64,000 bases of DNA from positions 63,404,971 through 63,468,970 of the forward strand of contig CM060976.1 of assembly GCA_030765065.1 (NCBI GenBank), read 5' to 3'. The notes under the pieces are model-generated. The model did no database searches. It saw only the letters and a program-made list of their open reading frames with translations, and was not told the DNA's origin. Position numbers and translations under genes: made by a program. Position 1 is the stretch's first letter; the number at the start of each line of letters is the position of its first letter. The stretch comes from Deroplatys truncata. Lineage: Eukaryota > Arthropoda > Insecta > Mantodea > Mantidae. This document shows, one piece after another, positions 63,331 to 64,000 of this stretch.

Positions 63331-64000
63331 TGTGTGAGTGTGAGGGTGAGTGTGGATGTGAGTGTGAGTGTGAGTGTGTGTGAGTGTGAGTGTGTATGTG
63401 CGTGCGTGTGCGTGTGTGTACAAACTATTTTGTGTGTTTTTTTTAAAAAAATAGTTTGAACAAGGGTAGAGAAGGTATTGGTAATAATCGTTCGGTCACA
63501 CAGGTCGTGTGTAGGACAAGTTTGGAAAGCAAAATCGGATCGAAAAATTCAATGCCATAGCCAGGATTTGAACCATGGATCTCCTGGTTTCCAGCTGCTT
63601 GCTGCAACCAACTGAACTATCACGGCAACATGACATTAACTGGCAATGCAAGTCAGTTGGGGAATTTAGTATGCTGGCATTTTGCCGTGTCAGCTTAGTT
63701 AGAGTAATCAAAAGAAGCTGGTAGATCCATGGTTCAAATCCCTGCAATGGCATTGAACTATTCAACATGATTCTACCTTTCCAAGCTTTAGCTGTATTAA
63801 CAAGAAGTAAATAAAAATGTGCTGTGTTACACTCGCATGAGCTTCATTACTCTTGTACAAACAATTGTGTGTGTGTTTTTTAAAAAGAATAGTTTGAACA
63901 AGGGTAGAGAAGCTATTGGTAATAATCGTTCTTTCACACAGGTCTTGTCTAAGACAGGTTTGGAAAACTAATATCGGATCGAAAAATTCAATGCCATAGC
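62842..64000. repeat. Right-end type B units, last one cut by the window edge
   Basis: Plus elements at 62865 and 63684. The 819-bp unit carries a (GA)17 tract (63,295-63,328) and a GTGTGA-rich tract (63,329-63,419), then joins TACAAACTATTTTGTGTG, so a core and a module linker appear fused. From about 63,440 to the end the sequence follows that at about 42,830-43,375 (shared TTTAGTATGCTGG, CTAATATCGG and a GTCTAGGACAGG-like flank). The array evidently continues past the window. Confidence 0.8.
63295..63328. repeat. (GA)17 tract
   Basis: The longest uninterrupted GA dinucleotide tract in the window, following the TTTTTACAAG linker. Others are 37,919-37,946 and 46,958-46,987. GA tracts occur only in type B modules, always 3' of the linker and 5' of a GT tract on the plus strand. 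Perfect purine mirror repeats of this length could form triplex (H-)DNA. Confidence 0.95.

Larger units (their letters stand above)
32043..64000. repeat. Type B tandem array with modular unit lengths
   Basis: Plus-strand tRNA-like elements start at 32066, 32505, 33227, 33935, 34374, 35075, 35777, 36743, 37489, 38253, 38957, 39684, 40388, 41370, 42322, 43064, 43764, 44203, 44931, 45640, 46068 (A), 46529, 47529, 47957 (A), 48442 (A), 48915, 49353, 50083, 50791, 51229, 51930, 52624, 53592, 54322, 55057, 55760, 56501, 57201, 57869, 58585, 59317, 60163, 61029, 61940, 62865 and 63684. Unit starts are 23 bp earlier. Spacings cluster at 438-439, 694-764 and 952-1000 bp. Type B marks are TTTTGCCGTGACAGCTTAG, CACAGGTCGTGTGTAGG and GACATTAACTGGCAATGC. 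No coding gene is supported. The window ends inside the last unit. Confidence 0.93.

Noticed and set aside
1..64000. CRISPR array
   Set aside because: Repeats are regular, but the whole 440-490-bp unit is conserved. There are no short direct repeats with unique 30-40 bp spacers and no cas genes.
1..64000. LTR retrotransposon, LINE or DNA transposon
   Set aside because: No reverse transcriptase, integrase or transposase fragments and no poly-A-ended unit with target-site duplications. The inverted repeats are internal to a tandem satellite.

Overview
The whole 64 kb is one satellite-like tandem array with no recognisable protein-coding gene. It is almost certainly eukaryotic nuclear DNA and probably from an animal: it has long TG/GA/TTTG microsatellites, Pol III-type tRNA promoter boxes with T-run terminators, nested higher-order repeats (HORs), and no bacterial gene structure. 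I cannot name the species.

The basic monomer (about 440-490 bp) is an imperfect inverted dimer. A 74-bp tRNA-like element on the minus strand and a 69-70-bp tRNA-like element on the plus strand lie back to back, with 5' ends facing across a 57-58 bp spacer. Each is followed by a homologous 3' flank running into a GT-microsatellite core, where it meets the oppositely oriented flank of the next monomer. The minus element keeps good A and B boxes and a T5/T6 run. The plus element has lost about 4-5 bp of the D loop. In neither does the anticodon arm fold normally, so these look like tRNA-derived relics or SINE heads rather than working tRNA genes.

Layout. (1) 1-32,042: type A array, 66 monomers averaging about 485 bp. 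Positions 1-13,673 are two copies of a 14-monomer, 6.84-kb HOR. Positions 13,674-32,042 are built mainly from a 4-monomer HOR of about 1.92 kb (alpha-beta-gamma-delta), with expanded or contracted 5-mer and 2-mer versions. (2) About 31,980: the A-to-B switch falls inside one tRNA-like element. (3) 32,043-64,000: type B array. Units are 439 bp, about 705 bp or about 968 bp, i.e. 439 plus 0, 1 or 2 modules of about 265 bp. Each module is a 5'-truncated minus-strand tRNA-like copy followed by GT, GA and GT (or TTTG) tracts. The block at 32-43 kb recurs at 48.9-59 kb with an offset near 16.85 kb, and part of it recurs a third time at 43.7-45.6 kb. (4) Two islands of type A lie inside B (about 45.87-46.28 and 47.76-48.67 kb). 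(5) 60.1-62.8 kb is rich in a third module type (C), whose truncated tRNA-like copy ends in CGCGCGCG.

The sequence records how the array evolved: inverted duplication of a tRNA-like unit, microsatellite growth out of the tRNA 5' end and at the palindrome centre, nested unequal exchange, and patches of conversion between subfamilies. All open reading frames are microsatellite read-through or tRNA-like shadows. Coordinates were read by eye; percent identities were not computed.
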